64,000 bases of DNA from Evansella sp. AB-P1 (GCF_029688925.1 NZ_JARUKY010000016.1:1-64000), one strand, 5' to 3'. Positions 8,328 through 18,342 are shown, numbered from the stretch's first letter. Notes: generated from the letters alone by a model not told the origin. Numbers and translations: made by a program.

Positions 8328-10421
8328 ATGACAGAAGAAAAAAAATCGTATTCAATTGAATGGGCAGGTAGAACATTAACCTTTGAAATAGGTAAATTTG
8401 CAAAACAAGCTAACGGGGCAGTTTTAGTTCGATACGGAGATACAGCTGTACTATCAACAGCTACTGCTTCAAAGGAACCGAAAGATCTTCCATTTTTTCC
8501 GTTAACAGTTAATTATGAAGAAAGATTATATGCAGCAGGTAAAATTCCAGGTGGTTTTATTAAACGTGAAGGACGGCCAAGCGATCACGCAGTATTAACA
8601 AGTCGCTTAATTGACCGCCCAATTCGTCCATTATTCCCTGATGGTTTTCGTAATGATGTACAAGTCATTAGTATTGTCATGAGTAACGATCAGGATGCGC
8701 CAGCTGAAATGGCTGCAATGATCGGTTCATCAATGGCTTTATGCCTTTCTGATATCCCTTTTGATGGCCCAATTGCAGGTGTTACTGTTGGTCGAATCAA
8801 TGGAGAATTTCTAGTAAACCCAACTCCGGAACAGTTAGATAAAAGTGATATTAATCTAGTTGTTGCAGGCACAAAAACAGCAATAAACATGGTAGAAGCT
8901 GGTGCGGAAGAAGTACCAGAGGAGACTATGCTAGAAGCCATTATGTATGGTCATGAAGAAATTAAAAAAATCATCGCTTTCCAAGAAGAAATTATTAGTC
9001 AGCTTAAAGTGGAAAAAATGGATGTTAAATTATTAGAAGTAGATAAAGACCTTGAAGCAGAAATTCGTGACAAAGCTGGAGACGATTTAAAAACAGCTGC
9101 GATGGTGACGGAAAAGCATGCTCGTGATGAAGCGGTAAAAGAGGTAATGAATCGAATTATAGAAGAATATGTAACGGAAGAAGAAGATCGTTCATCAGAT
9201 GCAAAAGAAATTTTGGACAAACTATTTAAAGAAACAGTTAGAAAGCTTATTACAAAGGATAAGATTCGTCCAGATGGTCGAAAAATTGATGAAATTCGTC
9301 CTTTAGCTTCTGAAGTTGATGTACTACCAAGAACACATGGGTCTGGCTTATTTACACGAGGTCAAACGCAAGCTCTCAGTATATGTACTTTAGGTGCACT
9401 AGGCGATGTGCAGATTTTAGATGGTTTAGGAATTGAAGAAACAAAGCGATTCATGCATCATTATAACTTCCCTTCCTTTAGTGTAGGGGAAACTGGACCT
9501 ATTCGTGGACCAGGGAGACGTGAAATTGGTCATGGTGCATTGGGCGAACGAGCTTTAGAGCAAGTAATTCCTGATGAGAATGAATTTCCTTACACGATTC
9601 GTTTAGTATCTGAAGTATTAGAATCTAATGGATCTACTTCTCAAGCTAGTATTTGTGCTAGTACCTTGGCCATGATGGCTGCAGGTGTTCCTATCAAGTC
9701 TCCAGTGGCAGGAATTGCAATGGGTCTTGTAAAGGATGATGAGGATGTTTCTGTATTAACAGATATTCAAGGGATGGAAGATGCTTTAGGAGACATGGAC
9801 TTTAAAGTTGCAGGAACGAAAAAAGGTGTTACTGCTCTTCAAATGGACATTAAAATTGCTGGGATTAACCGTGAAATTTTAGAGGAAGCGTTAGCTCAAG
9901 CAAAAGATGGTAGAATGAAAATTCTAGAAAATATGTTATCAGCTATTGAAACTCCAAGAGTGGATCTTAGTCACTATGCTCCAAAAATATTAACGATGAA
10001 AATTAATCCAGATAAAATTAGAGATGTTATTGGACCAAGTGGTAAAATGATTAACCAAATTATCGAAGATACAGGGGTTAAGATTGATATTGAGCAAGAT
10101 GGAAAAGTTTATATTTCCTCTGTTGATAATGAGATGAACTTAAAAGCTAAACAAATAATTGAAGATATTATCCGAGAGGTTGAAGTTGGTCAAACGTACC
10201 TTGGAAAAGTAAAAAGAATTGAAAAATTCGGATGTTTTGTAGAGTTATTTAAAGGAAAAGATGGTCTTGTTCACATTTCTCAGCTTGCGAAGGAAAGAGT
10301 GAATAAAGTGGAGGACGTTGTCTCTATTGGAGATGAAATCCTTGTAAAGGTTACTGAAATAGATAACCAAGGCCGCGTCAACCTTTCTAGAAAAGCGTTG
10401 TTACCAGAAAATAAGGAATAA
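8328..10421 (+). CDS. pnp: Polyribonucleotide nucleotidyltransferase (PNPase)
   Basis: PNPase is the phosphorolytic 3'-5' exoribonuclease of the RNA degradosome. The 697-aa protein has two RNase PH-like domains (about 10-220 and 315-540) separated by a helical domain. The second core carries RGQTQALS and the DMDFKVAGT motif with catalytic Asp residues. A KH domain ([16 protein letters not shown]) and a C-terminal S1 domain ([29 protein letters not shown]) follow. It is transcribed alone, with a terminator behind it. In B. subtilis PNPase is the main 3' exonuclease and also functions in competence and DNA repair. Confidence 0.98.
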   Translation: MTEEKKSYSIEWAGRTLTFEIGKFAKQANGAVLVRYGDTAVLSTATASKEPKDLPFFPLTVNYEERLYAAGKIPGGFIKREGRPSDHAVLTSRLIDRPIRPLFPDGFRNDVQVISIVMSNDQDAPAEMAAMIGSSMALCLSDIPFDGPIAGVTVGRINGEFLVNPTPEQLDKSDINLVVAGTKTAINMVEAGAEEVPEETMLEAIMYGHEEIKKIIAFQEEIISQLKVEKMDVKLLEVDKDLEAEIRDKAGDDLKTAAMVTEKHARDEAVKEVMNRIIEEYVTEEEDRSSDAKEILDKLFKETVRKLITKDKIRPDGRKIDEIRPLASEVDVLPRTHGSGLFTRGQTQALSICTLGALGDVQILDGLGIEETKRFMHHYNFPSFSVGETGPIRGPGRREIGHGALGERALEQVIPDENEFPYTIRLVSEVLESNGSTSQASICASTLAMMAAGVPIKSPVAGIAMGLVKDDEDVSVLTDIQGMEDALGDMDFKVAGTKKGVTALQMDIKIAGINREILEEALAQAKDGRMKILENMLSAIETPRVDLSHYAPKILTMKINPDKIRDVIGPSGKMINQIIEDTGVKIDIEQDGKVYISSVDNEMNLKAKQIIEDIIREVEVGQTYLGKVKRIEKFGCFVELFKGKDGLVHISQLAKERVNKVEDVVSIGDEILVKVTEIDNQGRVNLSRKALLPENKE

Positions 10422-10432
10422 CCATTTACCAT

Positions 10433-10462
10433 AAAAGACTGGGAATGCATCCCCAGTCTTTT
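10433..10462 (+). terminator. Intrinsic terminator of pnp
   Basis: AAAAGACTGGG (10433-10443) pairs perfectly with CCCAGTCTTTT (10452-10462). Confidence 0.85.
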
Positions 10463-10556
10463 AAAGTTTTAAGTCTATAAAATATATTATTAATAAATCA
10501 GTTCGTTCTAACTTGTCCTTTCCATGCATATTTTTATAGCTGAGGGGGGACAGTGT

Positions 10557-11519
10557 ATGATAAAGAAGTTTGTTTTACAATGGACTACATTTTTATTGCT
10601 ATTAATCATTTCTTTTTCAACTGTACACAATCCAATTACTACAAGCTATATATATGAACTTCGTGATGAAGCTCAATTTGTGATGAAGCAAGATGATCCG
10701 TTATATGTAGAGATTCAAAATAGAAAGAAGGAATATGAAGCAGAACCACAAGATGCAGTAATTGATAAAGTATGGAAAGCTATTCCGGGCTATAATGGTA
10801 TAGCTGTTGATGTACAGGCATCCTTTGAAGAAATGAAGGTAACGGGAGCTTTTCAAGAGGATAAGCTCGTATATCACCAAATTCCACCTAAGACAATGTT
10901 AAAAGATTTGCCACCTGCCCCTATTTACCGTGGTCATGGAGAAAAACCAATGGTTGGATTGATGGTTAATGTTGCTTGGGGAAATGATTATTTACCAACT
11001 TTATTAAAGATAATGAAGAAGTATGATGTCACTTCTACTTTCTTCTTAGATGGTTCTTGGGTGAAAAATAATCCAAATCTTGCTAAAATGATTGTAGAAG
11101 AAGGTCATGAAATAGGTAATCATGCATATAATCATCCAAATATGAAAAATTTATCTCGAAATCAAATCAATCAACAAATAGGAAAGACAAATGATATTAT
11201 TGAAACAACAATTGATGTAAAACCTCTCTGGTTTGCTCCTCCAAGTGGTAGCTATCGCCAGGAGGTTGTAGATGTAGCTCATGAATATGGCATGCATACC
11301 GTCCTTTGGACAGTTGATACTGTTGATTGGAAGAATCCTGACCCAGTTAGTATGGCACAACGTGTAATAGCAAAGTCCGATAATGGTTCATTGCTATTAA
11401 TGCATCCAACGAAATCAACAGCTGAAGGTTTGGAAGCTATGATAGAAGGTATTCAGGAAAAAGAACTACAGCTAGGACCGTTAAGCGAAGTACTTAATGA
11501 AAAAAGGATTATGAAATAA
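10557..11519 (+). CDS. ylxY: Polysaccharide deacetylase-like protein YlxY
   Basis: This 320-aa protein starts with a signal-anchor (hydrophobic stretch at residues 9-22) and has a NodB-type deacetylase domain from about residue 130, so it is probably exported. The second metal motif is kept in NHAYNHPNM (188-196). The first NodB motif, normally TFDDG with the catalytic Asp pair, reads VNVAWGNDY (137-145), so the usual catalytic base is missing. ATG 10557 is chosen because GAGGGGG (10542-10548) lies 8 bases before it; the frame itself opens at 10524. Its position between pnp and mlpA matches B. subtilis ylxY. Enzymatic activity is doubtful. Confidence 0.85.
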   Translation: MIKKFVLQWTTFLLLLIISFSTVHNPITTSYIYELRDEAQFVMKQDDPLYVEIQNRKKEYEAEPQDAVIDKVWKAIPGYNGIAVDVQASFEEMKVTGAFQEDKLVYHQIPPKTMLKDLPPAPIYRGHGEKPMVGLMVNVAWGNDYLPTLLKIMKKYDVTSTFFLDGSWVKNNPNLAKMIVEEGHEIGNHAYNHPNMKNLSRNQINQQIGKTNDIIETTIDVKPLWFAPPSGSYRQEVVDVAHEYGMHTVLWTVDTVDWKNPDPVSMAQRVIAKSDNGSLLLMHPTKSTAEGLEAMIEGIQEKELQLGPLSEVLNEKRIMK

Positions 11520-11550
11520 AATTATTTATGAGATTGAGGGAGGATCCTTC

Positions 11551-12792
11551 GTGATTAAAAGATTTATTGGAAATAATGGTTTAAGAATTGTATTTGAACC
11601 AAACAATTCAGTACGTTCTGTCTCTATTGGAATTTGGATAGGAACAGGGTCTCGATTTGAAACAAAGCAAGAGAACGGAGTTTCACATTTTTTAGAGCAT
11701 ATGTTTTTTAAAGGAACGAAATCTAGAACAGCACAGCAAATAGCTGAGTCATTTGACTCTATTGGTGGTCATGTGAACGCATTTACTTCAAAAGAATATA
11801 CTTGCTATTATGCAAAGGTGTTAGATGACCATGCAAAGCATGCAGTAGACGTTTTATCAGATATGTATTTCCATTCTACATTTGATAAACAAGAGCTTGA
11901 TAAGGAAAAAGGGGTTGTCTTAGAAGAAATTAAAATGTATGAAGACACACCTGATGATATTGTCCATGATTTATTGACGAAAGCTAGCTTTGGTGACCAT
12001 CCATTAGGTTATCCAATATTAGGCACAGAAGAAACGTTAGCACAGTTTTCATCTAACTCATTAATAAATTATATGGATCAATATTATAACGCAGATAATG
12101 TTGTAATCTCCATTTGTGGTAATGTGGATGAAGCCTTTGTTGATTACGTACAAGAAATATTTTCACCAATGAAAAAGGGGACAGCAGAAAAGTCTTTTAT
12201 TAAGCCGTCTTTTAACTCTGATCGTATAGTAAGAAAGAAAGACACAGAACAAGCACATATATGTCTTGGGTTTGAAGGGTTTCAATTAAGTGATGAGCAA
12301 ATATACAGTTTAATATTATTGAATAATACATTAGGTGGAAGTATGAGCAGTCGTTTGTTCCAAGAGGTTCGGGAAAAGCGTGGATTAGCTTATTCAGTTT
12401 TCTCTTACCATTCAGCCTTTCATGATACAGGCATGCTTACAGTGTATGCTGGTACGGCTCAGAAGCATTTAGATGAGTTGTTCGAGGTTCTTATGAATAC
12501 GATTGATACAATTCGAAACGATGGAATGACAGAAAAGGAATTAATGAATGGGAAAGAACAACTGAAAGGAAGCTTAATGCTTGGACTTGAAAGTACAAAT
12601 AGTCGAATGAGCCGAAATGGTAAAAATGAACTATTACTAGGGCGTCATCGTTCTTTAGATGAGATCGTAGAGGCTGTAGACAAAGTAACCTTGAAAATGG
12701 TTCAAGATACAAGTAATAAAATTTTCTCAAAAGATTATTCTCTAACATTGATAAGTCCTAATGGTGAGTTTCCAAAAGGAGTAACACATTAA
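11551..12792 (+). CDS. mlpA: M16 family zinc protease MlpA (YmxG)
   Basis: MlpA is a processing-peptidase-like metalloprotease of the M16B family. The inverted zinc motif HFLEH is at residues 46-50, with the distal glutamate in LEEIKMYED downstream. The C-terminal half carries the usual R-Y-type region (REKRGLAYSVFSYHS). The 413-aa length is standard. The GTG start at 11551 is preceded by GAGGGAGGA. In B. subtilis this gene lies between ylxY and ymxH and has been linked to control of exoprotease synthesis. A terminator follows. Confidence 0.93.
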   Translation: MIKRFIGNNGLRIVFEPNNSVRSVSIGIWIGTGSRFETKQENGVSHFLEHMFFKGTKSRTAQQIAESFDSIGGHVNAFTSKEYTCYYAKVLDDHAKHAVDVLSDMYFHSTFDKQELDKEKGVVLEEIKMYEDTPDDIVHDLLTKASFGDHPLGYPILGTEETLAQFSSNSLINYMDQYYNADNVVISICGNVDEAFVDYVQEIFSPMKKGTAEKSFIKPSFNSDRIVRKKDTEQAHICLGFEGFQLSDEQIYSLILLNNTLGGSMSSRLFQEVREKRGLAYSVFSYHSAFHDTGMLTVYAGTAQKHLDELFEVLMNTIDTIRNDGMTEKELMNGKEQLKGSLMLGLESTNSRMSRNGKNELLLGRHRSLDEIVEAVDKVTLKMVQDTSNKIFSKDYSLTLISPNGEFPKGVTH

Positions 12793-12801
12793 AATATGGC
12801 G

Positions 12802-12839
12802 AAAAACATGTTGCTAACATACAAGCAGCATGTTTTTTT
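12802..12839 (+). terminator. Intrinsic terminator of mlpA
   Basis: AAAAACATGTTGCT (12802-12815) pairs with AGCAGCATGTTTTT (12824-12837) with one G-U pair and continues into a T run. Confidence 0.88.
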
Positions 12840-12884
12840 ATTTTTTTCATACGATGATATAAAAGGAATGAGGGGTTGATTTGT

Positions 12885-13115
12885 ATGAGATTAAGTGAGA
12901 TAAGCAATAAAGAAATTATCGACTACCAAAAGGGTGAAAGGCTAGGTGTGTTAGGGCAGGCGGATTTAATCATTGATGAGAAGAATGGAAAGGTGGAAGC
13001 ATTTGTCATACCAACTTTAAAATGGTTTGGGTTAGGAAAGCGAGAGAAAGAAGTAACAATTTATTGGAAGCAAATAAAAAAAATTGGTGCGGATATGATT
13101 ATTATTGAAGTATGA
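12885..13115 (+). CDS. ymxH: YlmC/YmxH family sporulation protein
   Basis: This is a 76-residue PRC-barrel protein of the YlmC/YmxH family, which is linked to sporulation in Bacillaceae. MRLSEISNKEIIDYQKGERLGVLGQADL and the central GKVEAFVIPTLKWFGLGKREKEVTIYW are typical. ATG 12885 follows AGGGG at 12871-12875. The upstream TTG at 12876 directly abuts that site and is rejected. A strong terminator follows. No biochemical function is known. Confidence 0.88.
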   Translation: MRLSEISNKEIIDYQKGERLGVLGQADLIIDEKNGKVEAFVIPTLKWFGLGKREKEVTIYWKQIKKIGADMIIIEV

Positions 13116-13145
13116 GTTGTGGATAAATCATATAGAAAATTATTG

Positions 13146-13182
13146 AAAAACTCGGCAGACATGGTGCAGCCGAGTTTTTTTT
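13146..13182 (+). terminator. Intrinsic terminator of ymxH
   Basis: AAAAACTCGGC (13146-13156) pairs with GCCGAGTTTTT (13169-13179), followed by more T residues. Confidence 0.9.
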
Positions 13183-13204
13183 ATTTTATTTCTGTCCACG
13201 TTTC

Positions 13205-13232
13205 ACACGTATTAGAGCATTCACATAAGATG
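13205..13232 (+). promoter_or_regulatory. Possible sigma-K-type promoter for dpaA-dpaB
   Basis: An AC dinucleotide at 13205-13206 is followed after 17 bases by CATAAGATG (13224-13232), close to the sigma-K -10 form CATANNNTA. The spoVF operon is mother-cell specific and sigma-K dependent in B. subtilis. The motif is short, so the match is only suggestive. Confidence 0.35.
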
Positions 13233-13305
13233 TTGTGAGTTAAACATCGCAAGCAATTCCCCCTTTAAAAATTAAAAATTATCTTAGGAAAGGGGAGAAT
13301 ATCTT

Positions 13306-14205
13306 TTGTTAACAGATATGCACATAGCCATTGTTGGTGGGGATGCTAGACAGTTAGAAGTTATTCGTAAGCTATCAGAGCTTGATGGGAAGTTATCTCT
13401 TATTGGATTCGACCAGTTGGACGATGGATTTGTTGGAGCTAAAAAGCAAACCTTCCAAACGCTTGATCCAAGTACAGTAGATGCAATTATCCTGCCTATA
13501 AGTGGAATGAACCAAGATGGAGAGGTAGAATCAATTTTTTCAGGTGAGAAAACAATATTTCCTGAAAATTGGCTTGAAAGTACGAAAAAAAACACAAAGT
13601 TATATACAGGTATATCAAATGAAAGGTTAAAATCAATGGCTAGCGACGCTAAATTAGAACTATTAGAATTAATGGAACGAGATGATGTTGCAATATATAA
13701 TTCCGTTCCTACAGCAGAAGGAACGATTATGATGGTCATTCAAAACACAGATATTACTATTCATAATGCCAATATTATTGTAACTGGCTTAGGGAGAGTC
13801 GGAATGACGATAGCTCGCACCTTTAAGAACTTAGGTGGAAAAGTAGAAGTTGTTGCTAACGAACCAGAGTTAAGAGCAAGAGCACTAGAAATGAATATGA
13901 ATAGCTATCCGGTTGAATCACTTCCTAAATGTGTGAGAAAAGCAGATATCATTATAAATACAATTCCTGCCAAAATTTTAACAGTAGATGTATTATCACG
14001 AATGCCCCCCCATACTCTCGTTGTTGATATTGCATCGAAGCCTGGAGGAACCGACTTTAGATATGCAGAAAAAAGAGGAATTAAAGCTCTATTGGCTCCA
14101 GGTTTACCTGGAATTGTTGCTCCTAAAACAGCTGGCCAAATTATTGCAAAAGTGCTGTCAACATTACTTTTGGAGCAATGGGAAAATAAAGGAGGAAAAA
14201 ATTAA
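13306..14205 (+). CDS. dpaA: Dipicolinate synthase subunit A (SpoVFA)
   Basis: DpaA forms, with DpaB, the dipicolinate synthase that oxidises the DapA product to dipicolinic acid in the mother cell for export into the forespore. The 299-aa protein has a Rossmann dinucleotide fold (GLGRVGMTIART, about residues 160-171) and the family features DIASKPGGTDF and APGLPGIVAPKTAGQI. The TTG start at 13306 lies 8 bases after AGGGGAG (13291-13297). dpaB starts at the base after its stop. Having asd-dapG-dapA next places substrate supply and dipicolinate synthesis side by side. Confidence 0.95.
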   Translation: MLTDMHIAIVGGDARQLEVIRKLSELDGKLSLIGFDQLDDGFVGAKKQTFQTLDPSTVDAIILPISGMNQDGEVESIFSGEKTIFPENWLESTKKNTKLYTGISNERLKSMASDAKLELLELMERDDVAIYNSVPTAEGTIMMVIQNTDITIHNANIIVTGLGRVGMTIARTFKNLGGKVEVVANEPELRARALEMNMNSYPVESLPKCVRKADIIINTIPAKILTVDVLSRMPPHTLVVDIASKPGGTDFRYAEKRGIKALLAPGLPGIVAPKTAGQIIAKVLSTLLLEQWENKGGKN

Positions 14206-14799
14206 ATGTCACTTAAGGGGAAACATATAGGGTTTGGTATTACGGGTTCTCATTGTACGTATGAAGAGGTTGTCCCAGTAATGGAGCAATTAGTAGAAGC
14301 AGGTGCAAAAGTTACCCCATTTGTAAGTTTTACTGTACAATCCACAGATACAAAGTTTGGTAATGCTAAGGATTGGCTTGCAAAAATTCAAGAAATGACT
14401 GATGAACCTATTGTAGATACAATTCCAAAAGCTGAACCATATGGACCTCAAAAACCGTTAGATTGCATGCTTATTGCACCAATGACAGGAAATTCAACAA
14501 GTAAATTAGCTAACGCATTAACAGATTCTCCTGTATTAATGGCAGCTAAAGCAACACTTAGAACAGGTCGACCAGTTGTCCTAGCAATTTCAACTAATGA
14601 TGCTTTAGGTCTAAACGGAGTAAATGTAATGAAACTAATGTCAACAAAAAACATTTATTTTGTCCCATTCGGGCAAGATCACCCATATAAAAAACCAAAT
14701 TCCCTTGTAGCGGACATGACAAAAATTCCAGAAACGGTAGAATTTGCATTAAACCACCAACAAATTCAACCAGTTTTAATTGAAAGATACAAAGAATAG
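14206..14799 (+). CDS. dpaB: Dipicolinate synthase subunit B (SpoVFB)
   Basis: DpaB is the flavoprotein-like partner of DpaA. The 197-aa product starts with the characteristic KGKHIGFGITGSHCTYEEV and includes CMLIAPMTGNSTSKLANALTDSPVLMAAKATLR, typical of the UbiX/Dfp-like flavoprotein fold. ATG 14206 abuts the dpaA stop and is preceded by AAAGGAGG. A strong terminator lies about 80 bases downstream, so dpaA-dpaB form their own operon, separate from asd. Confidence 0.96.
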   Translation: MSLKGKHIGFGITGSHCTYEEVVPVMEQLVEAGAKVTPFVSFTVQSTDTKFGNAKDWLAKIQEMTDEPIVDTIPKAEPYGPQKPLDCMLIAPMTGNSTSKLANALTDSPVLMAAKATLRTGRPVVLAISTNDALGLNGVNVMKLMSTKNIYFVPFGQDHPYKKPNSLVADMTKIPETVEFALNHQQIQPVLIERYKE

Positions 14800-14880
14800 T
14801 GAAAAAAGTATAAACAATTGCTAAAATAGAAATATGCTGTAAGATTACTAGTGTATGTCTTACTCAATATGAATGCTTTC

Positions 14881-14917
14881 CGTAGTTAAGGTGGAACCTT
14901 AACTACGTATGTTTTTT
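14881..14917 (+). terminator. Intrinsic terminator of dpaA-dpaB
   Basis: CGTAGTTAAGGT (14881-14892) pairs perfectly with ACCTTAACTACG (14896-14907), followed by TATGTTTTTT. Confidence 0.88.
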
Positions 14918-15054
14918 CAGTTTTCCATGAAAAGATTCTTAAATTTAACAAATTTAATAATTAAACTGAGATATACTTTTCAATAATTATATGAAAAAAC
15001 GAGAAAGCAAACTACATTCTATTTTAGTTGCTATTAGAAAGGGGAATTTTTGTT

Positions 15055-16101
15055 ATGAATAATTCAGGATATCATGTAGCAGTAGTTGGTGCTACAGGGG
15101 CAGTAGGTCAACAAATGTTAAAAACATTGGAACGATTAGAATTTCCAGTTGCTTCTTTACTACCACTTTCATCTAAACGATCAGCAGGAAAAAAGGTGAT
15201 TTTTAAAGGAGAGGAATTAACAGTTCAGGAGGCAACCCCTGAATCATTTGAAGGAATTCAATTAGCATTATTTAGTGCAGGTGGTTCCGTTTCGAAGGCA
15301 CTTGCACCAGAAGCTGTAAAACGTGGAGCAATAGTAGTAGATAATACGAGTGCTTTCCGAATGGATCCAAACGTACCACTCGTTGTACCGGAAGTAAATG
15401 AAGGGGATTTAAAGGTACACCAAGGAATTATCGCAAACCCTAATTGTTCTACGATTCAAATGGTAGCGGCATTAGAACCAATTCGTGAAAATTTTGGTTT
15501 AACAAAAATTATCGTATCTACTTATCAAGCTGTTTCTGGAGCGGGAGCAGAAGCAATAGATGAGATGTATGAACAAACAGAGCAAGTCCTTAACAAACAA
15601 GAGATTAAAGCAGAAATTTTACCAGTAGGTGGAGACAAGAAGCATTATCAGATTGCTTTTAATGCTATTCCACAGATTGATTTATTCCAAGAAAATGGTT
15701 TTACGTTTGAAGAAATGAAAATGATTAATGAAACTAAAAAAATTATGCATGATGATTCTTTACATGTAGCTGCAACTTGTGTACGTCTACCCGTTGAAAC
15801 AGGACATTCCGAATCTGTTTATATCGAGGTTGAAAAGGAAGGTCTAGGAGTTAATCATCTACATGATGTTTTACAAGAAGCTCCAGGACTGACATTACAA
15901 GATGACCCATCAGTTCAACTATACCCAATGGCCACAGATGCAGCTGGGAAAGATGGTGTGTTTGTAGGAAGAATTCGAAAAGATTTAGATAATGATCAAG
16001 GCTTCCACCTATGGGTTGTAGCTGATAACCTATTAAAAGGTGCCGCTTTAAACTCAGTGCAAATCGCCTTTTCATTAGACAAATTAGGCTTACTGAAATA
16101 A
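15055..16101 (+). CDS. asd: Aspartate-semialdehyde dehydrogenase
   Basis: Asd reduces aspartyl phosphate to aspartate semialdehyde for lysine, diaminopimelate, threonine and methionine synthesis. From ATG 15055 the protein is 348 aa, with the NADP-binding GATGAVGQQ near the N terminus, the active-site Cys in NPNCST (about residue 131), and the catalytic His region RLPVETGHSESV. The frame runs upstream to 15028, but AAAGGGG at 15038-15044 and the family N terminus favour 15055. It heads an asd-dapG-dapA cluster. Confidence 0.96.
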   Translation: MNNSGYHVAVVGATGAVGQQMLKTLERLEFPVASLLPLSSKRSAGKKVIFKGEELTVQEATPESFEGIQLALFSAGGSVSKALAPEAVKRGAIVVDNTSAFRMDPNVPLVVPEVNEGDLKVHQGIIANPNCSTIQMVAALEPIRENFGLTKIIVSTYQAVSGAGAEAIDEMYEQTEQVLNKQEIKAEILPVGGDKKHYQIAFNAIPQIDLFQENGFTFEEMKMINETKKIMHDDSLHVAATCVRLPVETGHSESVYIEVEKEGLGVNHLHDVLQEAPGLTLQDDPSVQLYPMATDAAGKDGVFVGRIRKDLDNDQGFHLWVVADNLLKGAALNSVQIAFSLDKLGLLK

Positions 16102-16136
16102 TAAAAAGACAATGTTAATGAGATTTTAGGATAACA

Positions 16137-16179
16137 ATTCAGCCGCTGCTCATTGAACGTGGGCAGCAGTTGGCTGAAT
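16137..16179 (+). other. Stem-loop between asd and dapG
   Basis: ATTCAGCC (16137-16144) pairs with GGCTGAAT (16172-16179), and inside it GCTGC pairs with GCAGC. Only a weak T run follows about 12 bases later. It may tune the amount of dapG-dapA message rather than terminate. Confidence 0.5.
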
Positions 16180-16235
16180 GAAAGTCGATCAGTTTTTCTT
16201 CTAATTTCAAAAAAAGGTAGAGTAAGGAGAAGAAT

Positions 16236-17450
16236 ATGAAAATTGTAGTCCAAAAATTTGGTGGAACTTCTCTAAAAAATGACGATGTTCGTAATCGTGC
16301 AGCTGAGCATGTTGTTAGCGCTTTAAAAGAGGGTTATAAGGTTGTTGTGGTTGTTTCGGCAATGGGAAGAAGTGGAGACCCATATGCTACAGATACACTA
16401 TTAAATTTAGTTGAGAATATTGAGACACATGTTTCAAAACGAGAATTAGACTTATTAGCTTCTTGTGGTGAAACAATTTCTTCTGTTGTTTTTTCTAATT
16501 TGTTAAATCAAAAAGGGATAAAATCATTAGCAATGACAGGAGCTCAAGCTGGCTTTCGAACAAACGAAGAATATACGAATGCTAAAATTGTTGAAATGAA
16601 AGTCGATGCCTTAAAAAATGAATTAGAAAAGTACGACGTTATTGTGGTAACTGGTTTTCAAGGAGAAACTCCTAAAGGAACAACAGCTACGTTAGGAAGA
16701 GGTGGCAGTGACACATCTGCTACAGCTCTTGGAGCAGCTTTGCAAGCAGAAGTAGTTGATATCTTTACTGATGTAGCAGGAGTTATGACAGCTGATCCCC
16801 GCATCGTTGAGAAAGCAAAACCATTGTCTGTTGTAACCTATAATGAAATTTGCAACATGGCATATCAAGGGGCTAAAGTGATTCATCCACGTGCTGTGGA
16901 AGTAGCCATGCAAGCAAAAGTACCAATACGAATTCGATCAACTAATTCCAATGATGAAGGCACGTTAATTACATCTAGTACTACAAAAACGGTAGGTAGA
17001 GATGTGGAAGAACGTCCAGTCACTGGGATTGCGCACGTTAACAATGTTACACAAATAAAGGTATTTGCCGAAGATGGAGATTATGATCTTCAGTCGAAAG
17101 TCTTTAAAGCGATGGCAACGGAAGGTATATCAGTGGATTTTATCAATATTCATCCACTAGGTGTCGTCTATACAGTAAATGATGATGTTGCCGACCATGC
17201 AGTATCAACATTAGAAGAATTAAATTTACACCCACAAATATTGAAGCATTGTGCAAAGGTTTCTGCCGTTGGGGCAGGAATGACAGGAGTTCCAGGAGTG
17301 ACATCGCGAATCGTCGAAGCGTTAGCTAGTAAAAACATTCCAATTCTCCAATCTGCCGATTCTCATACAACAATTTGGGTATTAGTAAGAGGAGAGGATA
17401 TGATAAACGCTGTCAATGCTCTCCATGAAATGTTCCTTCTAGAGAGATGA
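16236..17450 (+). CDS. dapG: Aspartate kinase I (diaminopimelate-sensitive type)
   Basis: Aspartokinase phosphorylates aspartate as the first step of the aspartate pathway. The 404-aa protein has the N-terminal VVQKFGGTSLKN motif, the GRGGSDTSATALGAAL nucleotide site, and two C-terminal ACT domains for effector binding. Location next to asd and dapA identifies it as DapG, the isozyme inhibited by meso-diaminopimelate in B. subtilis, rather than LysC or ThrD. The effector itself cannot be read from the sequence. ATG 16236 follows AAGGAGA. Confidence 0.93.
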   Translation: MKIVVQKFGGTSLKNDDVRNRAAEHVVSALKEGYKVVVVVSAMGRSGDPYATDTLLNLVENIETHVSKRELDLLASCGETISSVVFSNLLNQKGIKSLAMTGAQAGFRTNEEYTNAKIVEMKVDALKNELEKYDVIVVTGFQGETPKGTTATLGRGGSDTSATALGAALQAEVVDIFTDVAGVMTADPRIVEKAKPLSVVTYNEICNMAYQGAKVIHPRAVEVAMQAKVPIRIRSTNSNDEGTLITSSTTKTVGRDVEERPVTGIAHVNNVTQIKVFAEDGDYDLQSKVFKAMATEGISVDFINIHPLGVVYTVNDDVADHAVSTLEELNLHPQILKHCAKVSAVGAGMTGVPGVTSRIVEALASKNIPILQSADSHTTIWVLVRGEDMINAVNALHEMFLLER

Positions 17451-17471
17451 TGATTAAAGGAGAGGATTTAC

Positions 17472-18338
17472 ATGAATTTCGGTCGAGTTGTTACTGCGAT
17501 GGTTACACCGTTCGATTCTAAAGGTAATATTGATTTTCAAAAAACAACAAGGTTAATTGAGCATTTAATAGAGAATGGTACAAATAGTATTGTCGTTTGT
17601 GGTACAACTGGGGAATCACCTACGTTGTCCAATGAGGAAAAATTAGCTTTGTTTGAACATTCCGTAAAAGTGGTAAATGGAAGAATTCCTGTCATAGCTG
17701 GTACAGGTTCAAATAATACGTATGCTTCCGTAGAACTTACTAGGAAAGCAGAAGTTATAGGTGTTGATGGAATTATGCTCGTTGCACCATATTATAATCG
17801 TCCATCACAACAAGGAATGTATGAGCATTTTAAAACAATTGCTGAAAAAACATCATTACCAATTATGCTCTATAATGTTCCTGGTCGTACTGCTACCAAT
17901 ATGACTGCAGAAACAATTATTCGCTTGTCTAAAATAGATAATATCGTTTCTGTTAAGGAAGCAAGTGAAGACTTAGATCAGATGTCAGCTATTTTAGCGA
18001 ATACTTCTGATAGCTTTCTTCTCTATTCTGGAGATGATTCGTTAATTTTACCAATTATGTCCATTGGTGGAGTAGGTGTTGTTTCGGTGGCAAGTCATGT
18101 GTTAGGAAATGAATTACAAGAGATGATTCAAGCCTTTGAAGGAGGTAATATAAAAAAAGCTGCACGTATGCATCAAACGTTATTACCAAAAATAAAAGGT
18201 CTCTTCATGGCTCCTAACCCAACTCCAGTAAAGACAGCTTTGCAATTAAAAGGATTAGATGTAGGCGGAGTCAGATTACCATTAGTACCTCTAACTTCTG
18301 AACAGCGTCATTTACTGTCAACACTCTTACAACAATAG
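17472..18338 (+). CDS. dapA: 4-hydroxy-tetrahydrodipicolinate synthase
   Basis: DapA condenses pyruvate and aspartate semialdehyde. Its product feeds peptidoglycan DAP, lysine and dipicolinate. The 288-aa TIM-barrel protein has GTTGESPTLSNEE, YNVPGRT with the catalytic Tyr, and the Schiff-base Lys in SVKEAS (about residue 162). AAAGGAGAGG precedes the ATG. In B. subtilis rnjB (RNase J2) follows dapA; here a terminator and a short non-coding gap lead straight to tepA. Confidence 0.96.
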   Translation: MNFGRVVTAMVTPFDSKGNIDFQKTTRLIEHLIENGTNSIVVCGTTGESPTLSNEEKLALFEHSVKVVNGRIPVIAGTGSNNTYASVELTRKAEVIGVDGIMLVAPYYNRPSQQGMYEHFKTIAEKTSLPIMLYNVPGRTATNMTAETIIRLSKIDNIVSVKEASEDLDQMSAILANTSDSFLLYSGDDSLILPIMSIGGVGVVSVASHVLGNELQEMIQAFEGGNIKKAARMHQTLLPKIKGLFMAPNPTPVKTALQLKGLDVGGVRLPLVPLTSEQRHLLSTLLQQ

Positions 18339-18342
18339 TGTG

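Noticed and set aside
13284-13739. 151-codon reverse-strand frame
   Set aside because: It is antisense to dpaA and has low-complexity composition.
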